The position numbers were made by a program, and so were the translations under genes. Below are positions 42,964-52,415 of a DNA stretch of 64,000 bases, piece after piece. The DNA comes from an uncultured Lactobacillus sp. (GTDB taxonomy: Bacteria > Bacillota > Bacilli > Lactobacillales > Lactobacillaceae), in contig CALNAK010000020.1 in NCBI GenBank assembly GCA_937874185.1, positions 124,001 to 188,000 on the forward strand. Direction: 5' to 3'. A model generated the notes under the pieces. That model worked only from the letters and a program-made list of their open reading frames with translations. It did no database searches and was not told the origin of the DNA. Numbering within the stretch: position 1 is the first letter of the stretch; each line of letters starts with the position of its first letter.

Positions 42964-43638
42964 ATGAAATTTGCAGTAGTTAATTTTCCAGGATCTAATT
43001 GTGATATGGATTTGTATTATGCAATTAGGGATGGCATCAAAGAGGAAGTTGAATTAGTTGATTATAGAGAAACTAGTTTGGATGGATTCGATGGCGTTTT
43101 AATTCCCGGTGGTTTCTCGTATGGTGACTATTTAAGAAGTGGTGCCATTGCAGTTCATGCTCCTGTTGTTAAAGAAATTGTTCGTTTTGCTAATGAAGGC
43201 AAAATTGTTTTAGGGATTTGTAATGGATTCCAGATTTTAACAGAATTGGGCTTGTTACCAGGTGCCCTAATCAGAAATGAGAAGAGTCGTTTTATCTGTG
43301 AGACGGTTACTTTGAAAGTAATCAACGATAAGACTGCCTTTACTAATTGTTACCAAGAAAATGAAGAAATCAGAATTCCGATTGCTCATGGTGAAGGTAG
43401 ATATTATTGTGATGATAAAACTTTGGCCGAATTGAAAGCCAATGACCAAATTATCTTCAAATACGATCGAAATGTTAATGGTAGTGTTGATCAAATTGCC
43501 GGCGTAACTAATAAGCAAAAGAATGTCTTAGGTATGATGCCCCATCCAGAACGTGCGATTGAAGATATTTTAGGTTCTGACGATGGATTAAAGCTATTTC
43601 AATCAATAATCAATTATCAGGTAAGGGTGAATAATTAA
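42964..43638 (+). CDS. purQ: Phosphoribosylformylglycinamidine synthase, glutaminase subunit
   Basis: PurQ (224 aa) is a class I amidotransferase that supplies ammonia to PurL. Seen: NFPGSNCDMDLYYAI, GGFSYGDYLRSGAIA, the nucleophile Cys in GICNGFQIL, and the His/Glu pair in MMPHPERAIE. It starts immediately after the purS stop and ends overlapping purL by one base. Confidence 0.97.
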   Translation: MKFAVVNFPGSNCDMDLYYAIRDGIKEEVELVDYRETSLDGFDGVLIPGGFSYGDYLRSGAIAVHAPVVKEIVRFANEGKIVLGICNGFQILTELGLLPGALIRNEKSRFICETVTLKVINDKTAFTNCYQENEEIRIPIAHGEGRYYCDDKTLAELKANDQIIFKYDRNVNGSVDQIAGVTNKQKNVLGMMPHPERAIEDILGSDDGLKLFQSIINYQVRVNN

Positions 43639-45848
43639 TGACTGAACCTACAGCTAAGCAAATAAAAGATGAAAAAAACTATCAACAATGGGGTTTGACG
43701 GATTCAGAATATGATCTTATTAGTCAAAAAATCTTGAAACGTCTACCTAACTACACAGAAACTGGTCTCTATTCAGTAATGTGGAGTGAACACTGTTCAT
43801 ATAAGAATTCTAAAAAAGTTTTACGTAAGATGCCTAATAAGAGTTCTCGTGTTATTGCTGGTCCTGGTGAAGATGCCGGAATTCTTGATATTGGGGATGA
43901 CCAAGCCGTTGTATTCAAGGCAGAAAGTCATAATCATCCATCAGCTGTTGAACCTTATCAAGGTGCTGCTACTGGTGTTGGTGGAATTATTAGAGATATT
44001 TTCTCAATGGGTGCTCAACCAATTGCATTATTGAATAGTCTTAAATTTGGACCACTTAAAGATGGTAAAACTAAGCATCTTGTCGACGAAGTAGTTGCTG
44101 GTATTGGTGGCTATGGTAACTGTATTGGTTTGCCAACTGTTGGTGGAGAAGTATCATTTGAGGATTGTTACGAAAATAATCCACTAGTAAATGCAATGTG
44201 TGTTGGTTTGCTTAATAAAACAGCTTTCAAGCATGGTACAGCAAGTGGTGACAAAAATTTGATCGTCTATGTTGGGGCGAAAACTGGTCGTGATGGTATT
44301 CATGGTGCGACCTTTGCTTCCGATGAATTTACTGATACAAAGAACAAACAACGTTCAGCCGTTCAAGTGGGTAATCCTTTCATTGAAAAGCTTTTAATGG
44401 ATGCCTGTGTTGAAATTATTGAAAAACATCCTGAATGGGTGTTGGGTATTCAAGATATGGGTGCTGCTGGTCTGGTTTCATCAACTGCTGAAATGGCTTC
44501 AAAAGCGGGTAGTGGACTAGTTTTAAACCTTGATAATGTTCCACAACGTGAAACTGAAATGAATGCTTACGAAATGATGCTTTCAGAATCACAAGAACGA
44601 ATGGTTCTATGTATCAAACCAGAATACAAAGATGATGTTTTAGACTTCTTTAAAGATTATGAGTTGGATGCGGTTGTGATAGGACAAGTAACGACCGATA
44701 AACAGTACAAAATTTATCATCAAGGTGAACTTGTTACTGATATTCCAGTCGATAGTTTGACAGAAGATGTACCTGAATATGATCGTCCAGAAGTTGAACC
44801 TCAAAGAATGATTGATGATCGTGATTATAAGTTTGTTCCTGAAATTGATTCTTTAGAGGAAACTTGGAATAATCTATTAAAGCAACCTAATATCGCTAGT
44901 AAAAAACATTTCTACCAAACTTATGACTCACAAGTTAAAGCCAATACTTTAGTAAAACCCGGTAGCGATGCTGGTGTCATTAGAATTAGAGGTACAAAAA
45001 AAGCCATCGCCATGACTAACGATAGCAATTCTAAATATGTTTATCTCAATCCTTATGTTGGTGGACAAATCGCCGTTATGGAAGCTGCTAGAAATATTGT
45101 GGCTGCCGGTGGTGAACCAATTGGTGTGACTGATTGTCTTAACTATGGTAATCCTGAGAATCCAGAAGTTTATTGGGAACTTGATAAGAGTGTTGAAGGA
45201 ATTTCAAGTGCCTGTGAAAAAATTGATACACCAGTAATTTCAGGTAATGTGTCACTCTATAACGAATACAACGATGTTGCTATTTATCCAAGCCCAATGA
45301 TCGGTATGGTTGGTTTGATTGACGATATTGATAAAGTTACCACTAGCGCATTTAAAGAGGCTGGCGACTTGATTTATGTTGTTGGGGAAACTGCTGATGA
45401 TTTCAATGGATCAGAACTTCAAATGCAACAGACAGGCTCGATTAAGGGTGACTTACGTCCACTTGATTTGACTGAAGAGAAACTACACCAAGATTTAATT
45501 AGAATGGCAATTGGTCAAAAACTTATTCAAAGTTGTCATGACCTTTCAGAAGGTGGACTAGCAGTTGCGTTATCAGAGTCAGCTTTTGACAATAGTTTGG
45601 GCTTCGATATTAAGACTAAATTGACATCTGCTCAAATGTTTTCAGAAACACAATCACGTTTCTTAGTATCAATTAAAGAATCTGATAAAGATGAATTTGA
45701 AAAGTTAATTAAAACTGATTTTGAATGTTTAGGATATGTTACACAAGAACATATTTTTAAAGTTACGACAGCTGATGAAACTGTTCTTATGGATGGTAAA
45801 AAAGCAGCCAATAATTGGAAGGAGGCAATCTCTTGTTTGATGAAATAA
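43638..45848 (+). CDS. purL: Phosphoribosylformylglycinamidine synthase, large subunit
   Basis: PurL (736 aa, the small Gram-positive type that needs PurS and PurQ) converts FGAR to FGAM. It begins with DSEYDLISQKILKRLPNYTE and the conserved MWSEHCSYKNSK. Two AIRS-like halves follow; VVFKAESHNHPSAVEPYQGA, GGIIRDIFSMGAQPIALL and DMGAAGL mark the first and SCHDLSEGGLAVAL the second. The stop overlaps purF by 16 bp. Confidence 0.97.
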   Translation: MTEPTAKQIKDEKNYQQWGLTDSEYDLISQKILKRLPNYTETGLYSVMWSEHCSYKNSKKVLRKMPNKSSRVIAGPGEDAGILDIGDDQAVVFKAESHNHPSAVEPYQGAATGVGGIIRDIFSMGAQPIALLNSLKFGPLKDGKTKHLVDEVVAGIGGYGNCIGLPTVGGEVSFEDCYENNPLVNAMCVGLLNKTAFKHGTASGDKNLIVYVGAKTGRDGIHGATFASDEFTDTKNKQRSAVQVGNPFIEKLLMDACVEIIEKHPEWVLGIQDMGAAGLVSSTAEMASKAGSGLVLNLDNVPQRETEMNAYEMMLSESQERMVLCIKPEYKDDVLDFFKDYELDAVVIGQVTTDKQYKIYHQGELVTDIPVDSLTEDVPEYDRPEVEPQRMIDDRDYKFVPEIDSLEETWNNLLKQPNIASKKHFYQTYDSQVKANTLVKPGSDAGVIRIRGTKKAIAMTNDSNSKYVYLNPYVGGQIAVMEAARNIVAAGGEPIGVTDCLNYGNPENPEVYWELDKSVEGISSACEKIDTPVISGNVSLYNEYNDVAIYPSPMIGMVGLIDDIDKVTTSAFKEAGDLIYVVGETADDFNGSELQMQQTGSIKGDLRPLDLTEEKLHQDLIRMAIGQKLIQSCHDLSEGGLAVALSESAFDNSLGFDIKTKLTSAQMFSETQSRFLVSIKESDKDEFEKLIKTDFECLGYVTQEHIFKVTTADETVLMDGKKAANNWKEAISCLMK

Positions 45849-47239
45849 AGAGTTTAAATGAAGAATGTGGTGTCTTTGGTGTTTGGGGTGCTGAGAACGC
45901 TAATTACTTAACTTACTTAGGTTTGCATAGCTTGCAACATCGTGGTCAAGAAGGTGCAGGAATCGTTTCTAATGATCGTAAAAAGTTACGAGTTTATCGT
46001 AATTTAGGATTGTTGACTCAAGTTTTTTCGAAACCAGAATATTTAAATAGTCTAGTTGGTGATTCTGCCATTGGACATGTGAGATATTCAACTGCCGGTG
46101 AGAATAAGATAGAGAACGTTCAACCATTATTATTTGATTTCACCGATAGCCAGTTAGCTTTGGCACATAATGGTAATTTAACCAATGCTTTTACTCTCAA
46201 AAAAGAATTGGAAGATGCTGGACATATTTTCAAGTCTAGTTCTGATTCTGAAGTTCTAATACATTTAATCAAACGTTCTAAGAAGCCAACTTTCCATGAA
46301 CGTATTGTTGAATCATTAAACAAAATTCAAGGTGGATTTGCTTATCTTCTATTAACTAAGAATGAATTGATTGTAGCTTTGGACTCACACGGTTTCAGAC
46401 CACTTTCAATTGGTAAATTAGATAATGGTGCTTATGTTGTTGCTAGTGAAACTTGTGCTTTAGATGCCGTTGGTGCAACTTTTGTACGAGATGTTCAACC
46501 TGGTGAATTAATTACGATCAATGATGATGGAATGAAAATTGATCATTGGACAACTAATACGAAACTAGCAATTTGTTCAATGGAGTTCATTTACTTTGCT
46601 CGACCAGATTCAGATATTTTAGGAATCAATGTCCATTCAGCAAGAAAACGTATGGGAGCTAGACTTGCAAAAGAGTTCCCAGCGCCCGGTGATATCGTTG
46701 TCGGAGTTCCTAATTCCTCATTATCAGCTGCTAGTGGATATGCGGAAGCAAGTGGATTGCCTTATGAAATGGGCTTGATCAAGAATCAATATATGGGTCG
46801 TGAGTTCATTCAGCCTACCCAAGAATTACGTGAGAAGAGTGTTCGTCAAAAATTAGCTGCCGTTAAGGGAGTTGTTCGTGGAAAACGCGTAATTTTAGTA
46901 GATGATTCAATTGTTCGTGGTACAACTTGTGCTTATATTGTTCAACTATTAAGGGATGCTGGAGCAACAGAAGTCCATTTGAGAATTGCTTCACCAAGAT
47001 TCATGCATCCATGTTTTTATGGTATTGATATTCAAGAAAAAAGTGAATTGATTGCTGCACACAAGACTATTCCAGAAATGAACGAGATTTTCGGATCTGA
47101 TTCTTTGAAATTCTTGAGTGAAGATGGCTTGATCGATGCAATTGGTTTACATGCTGATGCTCCATATTCTGGCTTGGATATGTCGTATTTTAATGGTGAT
47201 TATCCAACATATCTATATGACTACGAGTCTAAAAAATAA
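45833..47239 (+). CDS. purF: Amidophosphoribosyltransferase
   Basis: PurF (468 aa) makes phosphoribosylamine from PRPP and glutamine, the committed step. The start TTG 45833, seven nt after GGAAGGAGG, places Cys12 after an 11-residue propeptide (MFDEIKSLNEE), as in Bacillus PurF where the propeptide is removed to expose the nucleophile; this supports the start. Other motifs: HSLQHRGQEGAGI, GHVRYSTAG, LAHNGNLTNA, and the PRPP loop ILVDDSIVRGTT. Feedback inhibition by AMP/GMP is expected from the family. Four-cysteine Fe-S ligands may be present but were not verified. Confidence 0.96.
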   Translation: MFDEIKSLNEECGVFGVWGAENANYLTYLGLHSLQHRGQEGAGIVSNDRKKLRVYRNLGLLTQVFSKPEYLNSLVGDSAIGHVRYSTAGENKIENVQPLLFDFTDSQLALAHNGNLTNAFTLKKELEDAGHIFKSSSDSEVLIHLIKRSKKPTFHERIVESLNKIQGGFAYLLLTKNELIVALDSHGFRPLSIGKLDNGAYVVASETCALDAVGATFVRDVQPGELITINDDGMKIDHWTTNTKLAICSMEFIYFARPDSDILGINVHSARKRMGARLAKEFPAPGDIVVGVPNSSLSAASGYAEASGLPYEMGLIKNQYMGREFIQPTQELREKSVRQKLAAVKGVVRGKRVILVDDSIVRGTTCAYIVQLLRDAGATEVHLRIASPRFMHPCFYGIDIQEKSELIAAHKTIPEMNEIFGSDSLKFLSEDGLIDAIGLHADAPYSGLDMSYFNGDYPTYLYDYESKK

Positions 47240-47251
47240 GGAGGCTCCTAT

Positions 47252-48274
47252 ATGTCAAATCCCTATCAAGATGCAGGCGTTAACGTAGAATCTGGTTATA
47301 AGATTTCGAAATTTGTTAAACAAAATATCAAGTCCGGTGGTAATATCGGTAATTTCGGTGGTGTTTATGAGATTCCGGAAGGGTACAAACATCCAGTTCT
47401 GGTTTCAAGTAATGATGGTGTAGGTACAAAGTTACTATTAACAACAGAAGCCAAAAAATGGGACACAATAGGTATCGACTGTGTAGCAATGTGTGTTAAC
47501 GATATTTTGGCTCAAGGTGCAGTTCCACAGTATTTTCTTGATTACATTTCTACCGGAAAAATTGATGACAAAATTGAGGAAATTCTCAAAGGTGTTATCG
47601 AAGGATGTCGTCAGTCAGATGCAGCTTTAATCGGCGGTGAAACAGCCGAGATGCCTGGTGTATACAGTGCCAAGGATTATGACATTGCTGGATTTGCTGT
47701 TGGTATTTGTGAAAGAGAAAATCTGTTGAATAAAGGCAATGTTAAAGCTGGCAACGTTTTAATTGGCCTCAAGTCTAGCGGAATTCATTCCAACGGTTAT
47801 TCATTAGTTAGAAAGATCTTCTTTGAAGATAATGATTTTATCGTGAATAGTGTATTACCGGAATGCCCTGACCAGACACTGGGAGACTTGTTGCTGACGC
47901 CTACCAAAATTTACGCTAAAGAATTAGTACCATTATTAGATAAAAAATTAATCAATGGTATATCACATATTACTGGTGGCGGATTCTTTGAGAATGTTCC
48001 ACGGATGTTACCTGATATTTTAGCAGCTGAAATCAATATTGATGTTTGGCCAAGACTGCCAATCTTTGAAATTTTACAAGAATACGGAAAACTGAAATTA
48101 CTTGATATGTTCCATATTTTCAATATGGGTCTTGGTATGGTGATTGCAGTTGATAGTAAGAATGAATTAGAAGTGTTGAATTTATTAAATCAGCACGAAA
48201 CTATGGCTTATACGATTGGTGAAGTTGTTGCTGATGAAGAACAAGATGTTATTTTGCGAGGTGAAGAGTTGTGA
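47252..48274 (+). CDS. purM: Phosphoribosylformylglycinamidine cyclo-ligase (AIR synthetase)
   Basis: PurM (340 aa) closes the imidazole ring of FGAM to AIR. Conserved: YQDAGVNVESGYKISKFVKQ, NFGGVYEIP, VSSNDGVGTKLLL, CVAMCVNDILAQGAVPQYFL, GGETAEMPG, and ITGGGFFENVPRMLP. It ends overlapping purN by 4 bp (GTGA). Confidence 0.97.
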   Translation: MSNPYQDAGVNVESGYKISKFVKQNIKSGGNIGNFGGVYEIPEGYKHPVLVSSNDGVGTKLLLTTEAKKWDTIGIDCVAMCVNDILAQGAVPQYFLDYISTGKIDDKIEEILKGVIEGCRQSDAALIGGETAEMPGVYSAKDYDIAGFAVGICERENLLNKGNVKAGNVLIGLKSSGIHSNGYSLVRKIFFEDNDFIVNSVLPECPDQTLGDLLLTPTKIYAKELVPLLDKKLINGISHITGGGFFENVPRMLPDILAAEINIDVWPRLPIFEILQEYGKLKLLDMFHIFNMGLGMVIAVDSKNELEVLNLLNQHETMAYTIGEVVADEEQDVILRGEEL

Positions 48275-48852
48275 AAGTAGCAATTTTTGCCTCAGGTAAT
48301 GGGAGTAATTTTGAAGCAATTGCTCAATCAGAAGAATTAAAGCAGGCTGGACTAGAAATTGAAGTTTTAGTTTGTGATCAACCAAAAGCACATGTAATTA
48401 AACGAGCTGAAAAATACCACATTCCAGTATTCGTTAATCGTTTAGCAGATTTTGCAAATCGTTCCGATTATGAACAAGCTATTATTGATAAATTAAAACC
48501 GCTAGGAATTGAATATATTTTATTGGCTGGATATATGAAGGTTGTGACAACAACTTTGTTGAGTGCATATCCTAATCATATTATTAATATCCATCCTTCT
48601 CTATTGCCAAAGTATTCTGGACTAGAAGCAATTGAAAGAGCTTATGAAGCCAATGATCGTGTTACTGGTGTCACCATTCATTATATTGATGAAGGGGTCG
48701 ATACTGGTCCGATTATTAAGCAATGTAAAGTTGTCCGTTTAAGAAATGATACTGAAGATAGTTTGGAACAAAGAATTCATCAAACTGAGCATCAAATGTA
48801 TGTAGAAGTTATCCATGATTTATTAAATAAAAATAATGGGGTAGGTAAATAA
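48271..48852 (+). CDS. purN: Phosphoribosylglycinamide formyltransferase
   Basis: PurN (193 aa) transfers formyl from 10-formyl-THF to GAR, linking the operon to FolD. Seen: VAIFASGNGSNFEAIA, the active-site set INIHPSLLPKYSGLEAIERA and the Asp in VHYIDEGVDTGPII (here IHYIDEGVDTGPII). The start is GTG, overlapping purM by 4 bp, and the stop overlaps purH by one base. Confidence 0.96.
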   Translation: MKVAIFASGNGSNFEAIAQSEELKQAGLEIEVLVCDQPKAHVIKRAEKYHIPVFVNRLADFANRSDYEQAIIDKLKPLGIEYILLAGYMKVVTTTLLSAYPNHIINIHPSLLPKYSGLEAIERAYEANDRVTGVTIHYIDEGVDTGPIIKQCKVVRLRNDTEDSLEQRIHQTEHQMYVEVIHDLLNKNNGVGK

Positions 48853-50393
48853 TGAGAAGAGCTTTGATCAGTGTTTCCGATAAAACAGGTGTTGTTGAAT
48901 TTGCTAAGGGATTGATTGCTAATGATTTTGAAATCATCTCTACAGGCGGTACTTATAAGAAACTTCAAGAAAATGGTGTTAAGGTTACTGAAATTGACGA
49001 AGTAACGAAGTTCCCAGAAATTCTTGATGGTCGTGTTAAAACTCTTCATCCAGTTGTTCATGCAGGATTACTTGCAAAAAGAGATAACCCTGAACATATG
49101 AAAACATTGGAAAAACTAAATATTCAAACAATCGATCTTGTATGTGTAAATCTTTATCCATTTAAAGAAACGATTTCTAAAGACGGTGTCACACCAGCAC
49201 AAGCAATTGAACAAATTGATATCGGTGGTCCATCAATGATTCGTTCAGCTTCAAAAAATTTCAAGAGTGTCTATGTAGTTATTGATGCTAATGATTATGA
49301 AACTGTTTTAAATAGTATCGAATCAGGTAGCGACGATTCAGCTCTAAGACAAACACTTGCTGCTAAGGCTTTCCGTCACACAGCAGAATATGACAGTATT
49401 ATTGCTCACTACTTGTCAGATCTTAATGGTGAAGAATTCCCTGACGTTGAAGTTCTTGGTTATGATTTCCATCAAGAATTAAGATATGGTGAAAACTCCC
49501 ATCAAAAAGCTGCTTTCTATCAAAGTGCTTTGCCAAGTGACTATTCAATTGCTTCAGCTAAACAATTACATGGTAAGGAACTCTCATTCAACAATATTAA
49601 GGATGCTGACGCAGCCTTGAGAATTGTTTCAGACTTTGATCAACCATGTGTAGCTGCTTTGAAACACATGAATCCATGTGGTGTGGGTGTTGATGACGAA
49701 TCAATCTACAAAGCCTGGAGAAAAGCTTATACAGCTGATACAATGTCAATTTTCGGTGGTATCGTTGCGGTTAACCGTGAAGTTACTAAAGAAATTGCTG
49801 AAGAAATGCACAAGATTTTCTTGGAAATTGTTATTGCTCCAAGTTTTACACCAGAAGCTTTGGAAATCCTTGAAGCTAAGAAGAATATCCGTTTGATGAC
49901 CCTAGACTTTTCTAAGTCAAAAGATGCTGAAAAGCATGAATACACATCCATTATGGGTGGTTTACTTGTTCAAGAACGTGATACTACTGTTGATAGTGTT
50001 GATGAATTTAAAGTTGTAACTGAAAAGAAACCAACTGCTGAAGAAATGAAGGCCTTGTTGTTCGGTCAACAAATTGTTAAGCATGTTAAGAGTAATGCCA
50101 TTGTTATTTCAACAACTGACAAGACTTTGGGAATCGGTGCTGGCCAAATGAATCGTATTGGCTCAGTTAAGATTGCGATTGAACAAGAAGAATTAGCTGA
50201 TGAACATACACCATTAATTATGGCTTCAGATGCATTCTTCCCAATGGATGATTGTGTACAATTTGCTGCTGAACATAAGATTACTGCGATTGTTCAACCA
50301 GGTGGTTCAATCAAGGATCAAGATTCAATTGATATGGCAAATAAATACGGAATCGCTATGGTCTTCACTGGTAGAAGACACTTTAAACACTAA
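48852..50393 (+). CDS. purH: Bifunctional AICAR formyltransferase / IMP cyclohydrolase
   Basis: PurH (513 aa) performs the last two steps to IMP. The N-terminal MGS-like cyclohydrolase (about 1-195) reads RALISVSDKTGVVEFAKGLI, DGRVKTLHP, and IDIGGPSMIRSASKNF. The C-terminal transformylase has ELRYGENSHQKAAFY, the KHMNPCGVG active-site loop, SIFGGIVAVNR and SDAFFPMDDCVQFAAEHKIT (in part). It is normal in length. Confidence 0.97.
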   Translation: MRRALISVSDKTGVVEFAKGLIANDFEIISTGGTYKKLQENGVKVTEIDEVTKFPEILDGRVKTLHPVVHAGLLAKRDNPEHMKTLEKLNIQTIDLVCVNLYPFKETISKDGVTPAQAIEQIDIGGPSMIRSASKNFKSVYVVIDANDYETVLNSIESGSDDSALRQTLAAKAFRHTAEYDSIIAHYLSDLNGEEFPDVEVLGYDFHQELRYGENSHQKAAFYQSALPSDYSIASAKQLHGKELSFNNIKDADAALRIVSDFDQPCVAALKHMNPCGVGVDDESIYKAWRKAYTADTMSIFGGIVAVNREVTKEIAEEMHKIFLEIVIAPSFTPEALEILEAKKNIRLMTLDFSKSKDAEKHEYTSIMGGLLVQERDTTVDSVDEFKVVTEKKPTAEEMKALLFGQQIVKHVKSNAIVISTTDKTLGIGAGQMNRIGSVKIAIEQEELADEHTPLIMASDAFFPMDDCVQFAAEHKITAIVQPGGSIKDQDSIDMANKYGIAMVFTGRRHFKH

Positions 50394-50404
50394 GAGGGCA
50401 ACTG

Positions 50405-51661
50405 ATGAAAATACTTGTTATTGGTTCTGGCGCTCGCGAAGATGTTATTTGTAAAACTCTTTTGAAGAACGCTGATAATGTAGTTTTTTGTGCACCAGGT
50501 AACGATGGAATGAAATTATCCGGTATCAAAACCATTTCAATTGATGAAGATGACTTTGATCGTATGGCTAATTTTGCCAAAACAAATAATATTGATTTTA
50601 CAGTTGTCGGACCAGAAGAACCGTTGGTTAATGGTATCGTTGATTTCTTTAAGAAAAATAAGTTAAAAATCTTTGGTCCCAATAAAGAGGCCGCCAAAGT
50701 TGAAGGCTCCAAGTCATTTACTAAAAAAATTATGGCTGATGCAGGAGTACCAACTGCTAAATACGAAGAGTTTACTGATTTAGATGCAGCTTTGGAATAT
50801 TTAAAGCTGGATCAAACTTTCCCAATTGTTATTAAGGCAGATGGATTAGCTGCAGGTAAAGGTGTGTATATCTCTGAAGATTTAGGGGATGCCACTAAAG
50901 TAGTGAGTGAACTTCTTGATGGTCATAAATTCAATACGCATAAAGTGGTTATTGAAGAGTTTCTCGAAGGTGAGGAATTTTCTCTCATGGCTTTTGTAGA
51001 TCATAAGAGATTTTATCCTATGCCTTTAGCACAAGATTATAAGAAGATATTTGATGGAGATATGGGTTTAAATACTGGTGGTATGGGTGCTGTTTGTCCA
51101 GTACAAAATATATCATCTGATATTGAACAAGAAGCTATTACGACAGTTTTAAAACCATTTATTGATGAACTTCACCATCAAGGAATCAAATACACTGGTA
51201 TTTTATATGCTGGTTTGATTTTGACTAAAAATGGTATTAAGGTGATTGAATTTAATGCCCGTTTTGGTGATCCAGAAACAGAAGTTGTTTTACCGCGACT
51301 TGAAAGTGATTTATCAATGATTTTTAATTCCATTCTTAAACACAAGAAGATCAGTTCAATTCAATGGAATGACGATGGATTGAATTTAGGTGTCTTTGCG
51401 GTAAGTAATGGTTATCCTAAGAAACCGATTTTTGGAAGTCTTGGAAAAATTGAAGATTTCAAAAATTGTCCTTTGACGATTAATTATTCGGGAGTTAGAA
51501 AAACAGATGGGCAACTTGTAAGTAATGGTGGACGCTTGTATCTTTTACAGACATCCGCATCAACTTTAAAGGAAGCTCAAGATATTATTTATGCTAACTT
51601 TGCCAAAATGGACACAAGAAATATTTTCTATCGTAAAGATATTGGTAAAAACTCTATTTAA
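50405..51661 (+). CDS. purD: Phosphoribosylamine-glycine ligase
   Basis: PurD (418 aa) ligates glycine to phosphoribosylamine. The ATP-grasp motifs are clear: KILVIGSGAREDVICKTLLK, VVGPEEPLVNGIVDFF, SKSFTKKIMADAGVPTAKYE, IKADGLAAGKGV, NTGGMGAVCPV and EFNARFGDPETEVVLPRL. The first motif reads GAREDVI where most members have GGREHAI, so the usual His is replaced by Asp. It is the last gene of the purEKCSQLFMNHD operon. Confidence 0.96.
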   Translation: MKILVIGSGAREDVICKTLLKNADNVVFCAPGNDGMKLSGIKTISIDEDDFDRMANFAKTNNIDFTVVGPEEPLVNGIVDFFKKNKLKIFGPNKEAAKVEGSKSFTKKIMADAGVPTAKYEEFTDLDAALEYLKLDQTFPIVIKADGLAAGKGVYISEDLGDATKVVSELLDGHKFNTHKVVIEEFLEGEEFSLMAFVDHKRFYPMPLAQDYKKIFDGDMGLNTGGMGAVCPVQNISSDIEQEAITTVLKPFIDELHHQGIKYTGILYAGLILTKNGIKVIEFNARFGDPETEVVLPRLESDLSMIFNSILKHKKISSIQWNDDGLNLGVFAVSNGYPKKPIFGSLGKIEDFKNCPLTINYSGVRKTDGQLVSNGGRLYLLQTSASTLKEAQDIIYANFAKMDTRNIFYRKDIGKNSI

Positions 51662-51669
51662 TAGTAAAT

Positions 51670-51712
51670 AAATAACGGCAAAATCTCATAATGGGATTTT
51701 GCCGTTATTTTG
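51670..51712. terminator. Bidirectional terminator after purD
   Basis: AAATAACGGCAAAATC pairs with GATTTTGCCGTTATTT, with a short CA/TG inner pair and 3- to 9-nt loop. A-rich and T-rich flanks fit both purD and the converging acyltransferase gene. Confidence 0.9.
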
Positions 51713-51726
51713 TGTTATATAATAAA

Positions 51727-52353
51727 TTAATGTTTCTTTTTAGGTGGAATATATTCAAAGCTAGGATCAATTTCTTTATCAATATTTTTCCAAGCAATTT
51801 CCATATCATCATTAACTTGTGTAGTTTGTTTCTCATCAAGTTTGGCTTTAAAATCAAAATCAATTTCGGGTCCAACTCCAATGGTGATTTTCTGATGTTT
51901 CATAAGTCCACCAAAAGTAAGTGGTCCTTGATAAACAAATGGAACCAGAGGTGCCTTTGAAAGTTTAGCAATCAAAGCAGCCCCACCTTTTAAATCTTCT
52001 GAGTAACGTGTTCCAGAAGGAAACATGATTAAGACTTTGCCTTCTTTTTTCAAAGCCTTTACTGGCGTCTTTATGACAGAGGGACCAGGATGCTTTCTGT
52101 CGACTGGAAAGGCATGGGCATGAACTAGGATGAATCTTAGTATAGGATTCTTGAAAAGCTCTTTTTTAGCCATAAAAGTGGCATCTCTTGGTGCTATTAC
52201 TAAAGCAAAGAAAATTGGTTCCCACCAAGTACGATGTGGAGCAACTAAAATATATGGTTTATCTGGTAAATTATCTTTACCAACAACGTCATAGCGACCG
52301 TTTAGTATGAACACTAAACCTCTAACTAATACACGAATAACTTTATAAAACAT
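51727..52353 (-). CDS. PlsC-like lysophospholipid acyltransferase family protein
   Basis: This 208-aa membrane-associated protein has the four blocks of the 1-acylglycerol-3-phosphate acyltransferase family: APHRTWWEP (HX4E, where the usual motif is HX4D), FPVDRKHPG, MFPSGTRYSED (usual FPEGTR) and VPFVYQGP. The N-terminal hydrophobic stretch FYKVIRVLVRGLVFILNG could bind the membrane. The changes at motifs I and III leave the substrate open. RBS GGGGAG lies upstream. It diverges from the methyltransferase gene at 52416. Confidence 0.85.
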   Translation of the reverse strand: MFYKVIRVLVRGLVFILNGRYDVVGKDNLPDKPYILVAPHRTWWEPIFFALVIAPRDATFMAKKELFKNPILRFILVHAHAFPVDRKHPGPSVIKTPVKALKKEGKVLIMFPSGTRYSEDLKGGAALIAKLSKAPLVPFVYQGPLTFGGLMKHQKITIGVGPEIDFDFKAKLDEKQTTQVNDDMEIAWKNIDKEIDPSFEYIPPKKKH

Positions 52354-52415
52354 AAAAGTATCATTCTCCCCAAAATAATTTTCACTTATTTAAAATACCA
52401 TAAAGCAGGTGCAAC

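Noticed and set aside
41995..51661. Search for purB in the pur cluster
   Set aside because: No adenylosuccinate lyase frame is present; the operon ends with purD and a terminator.
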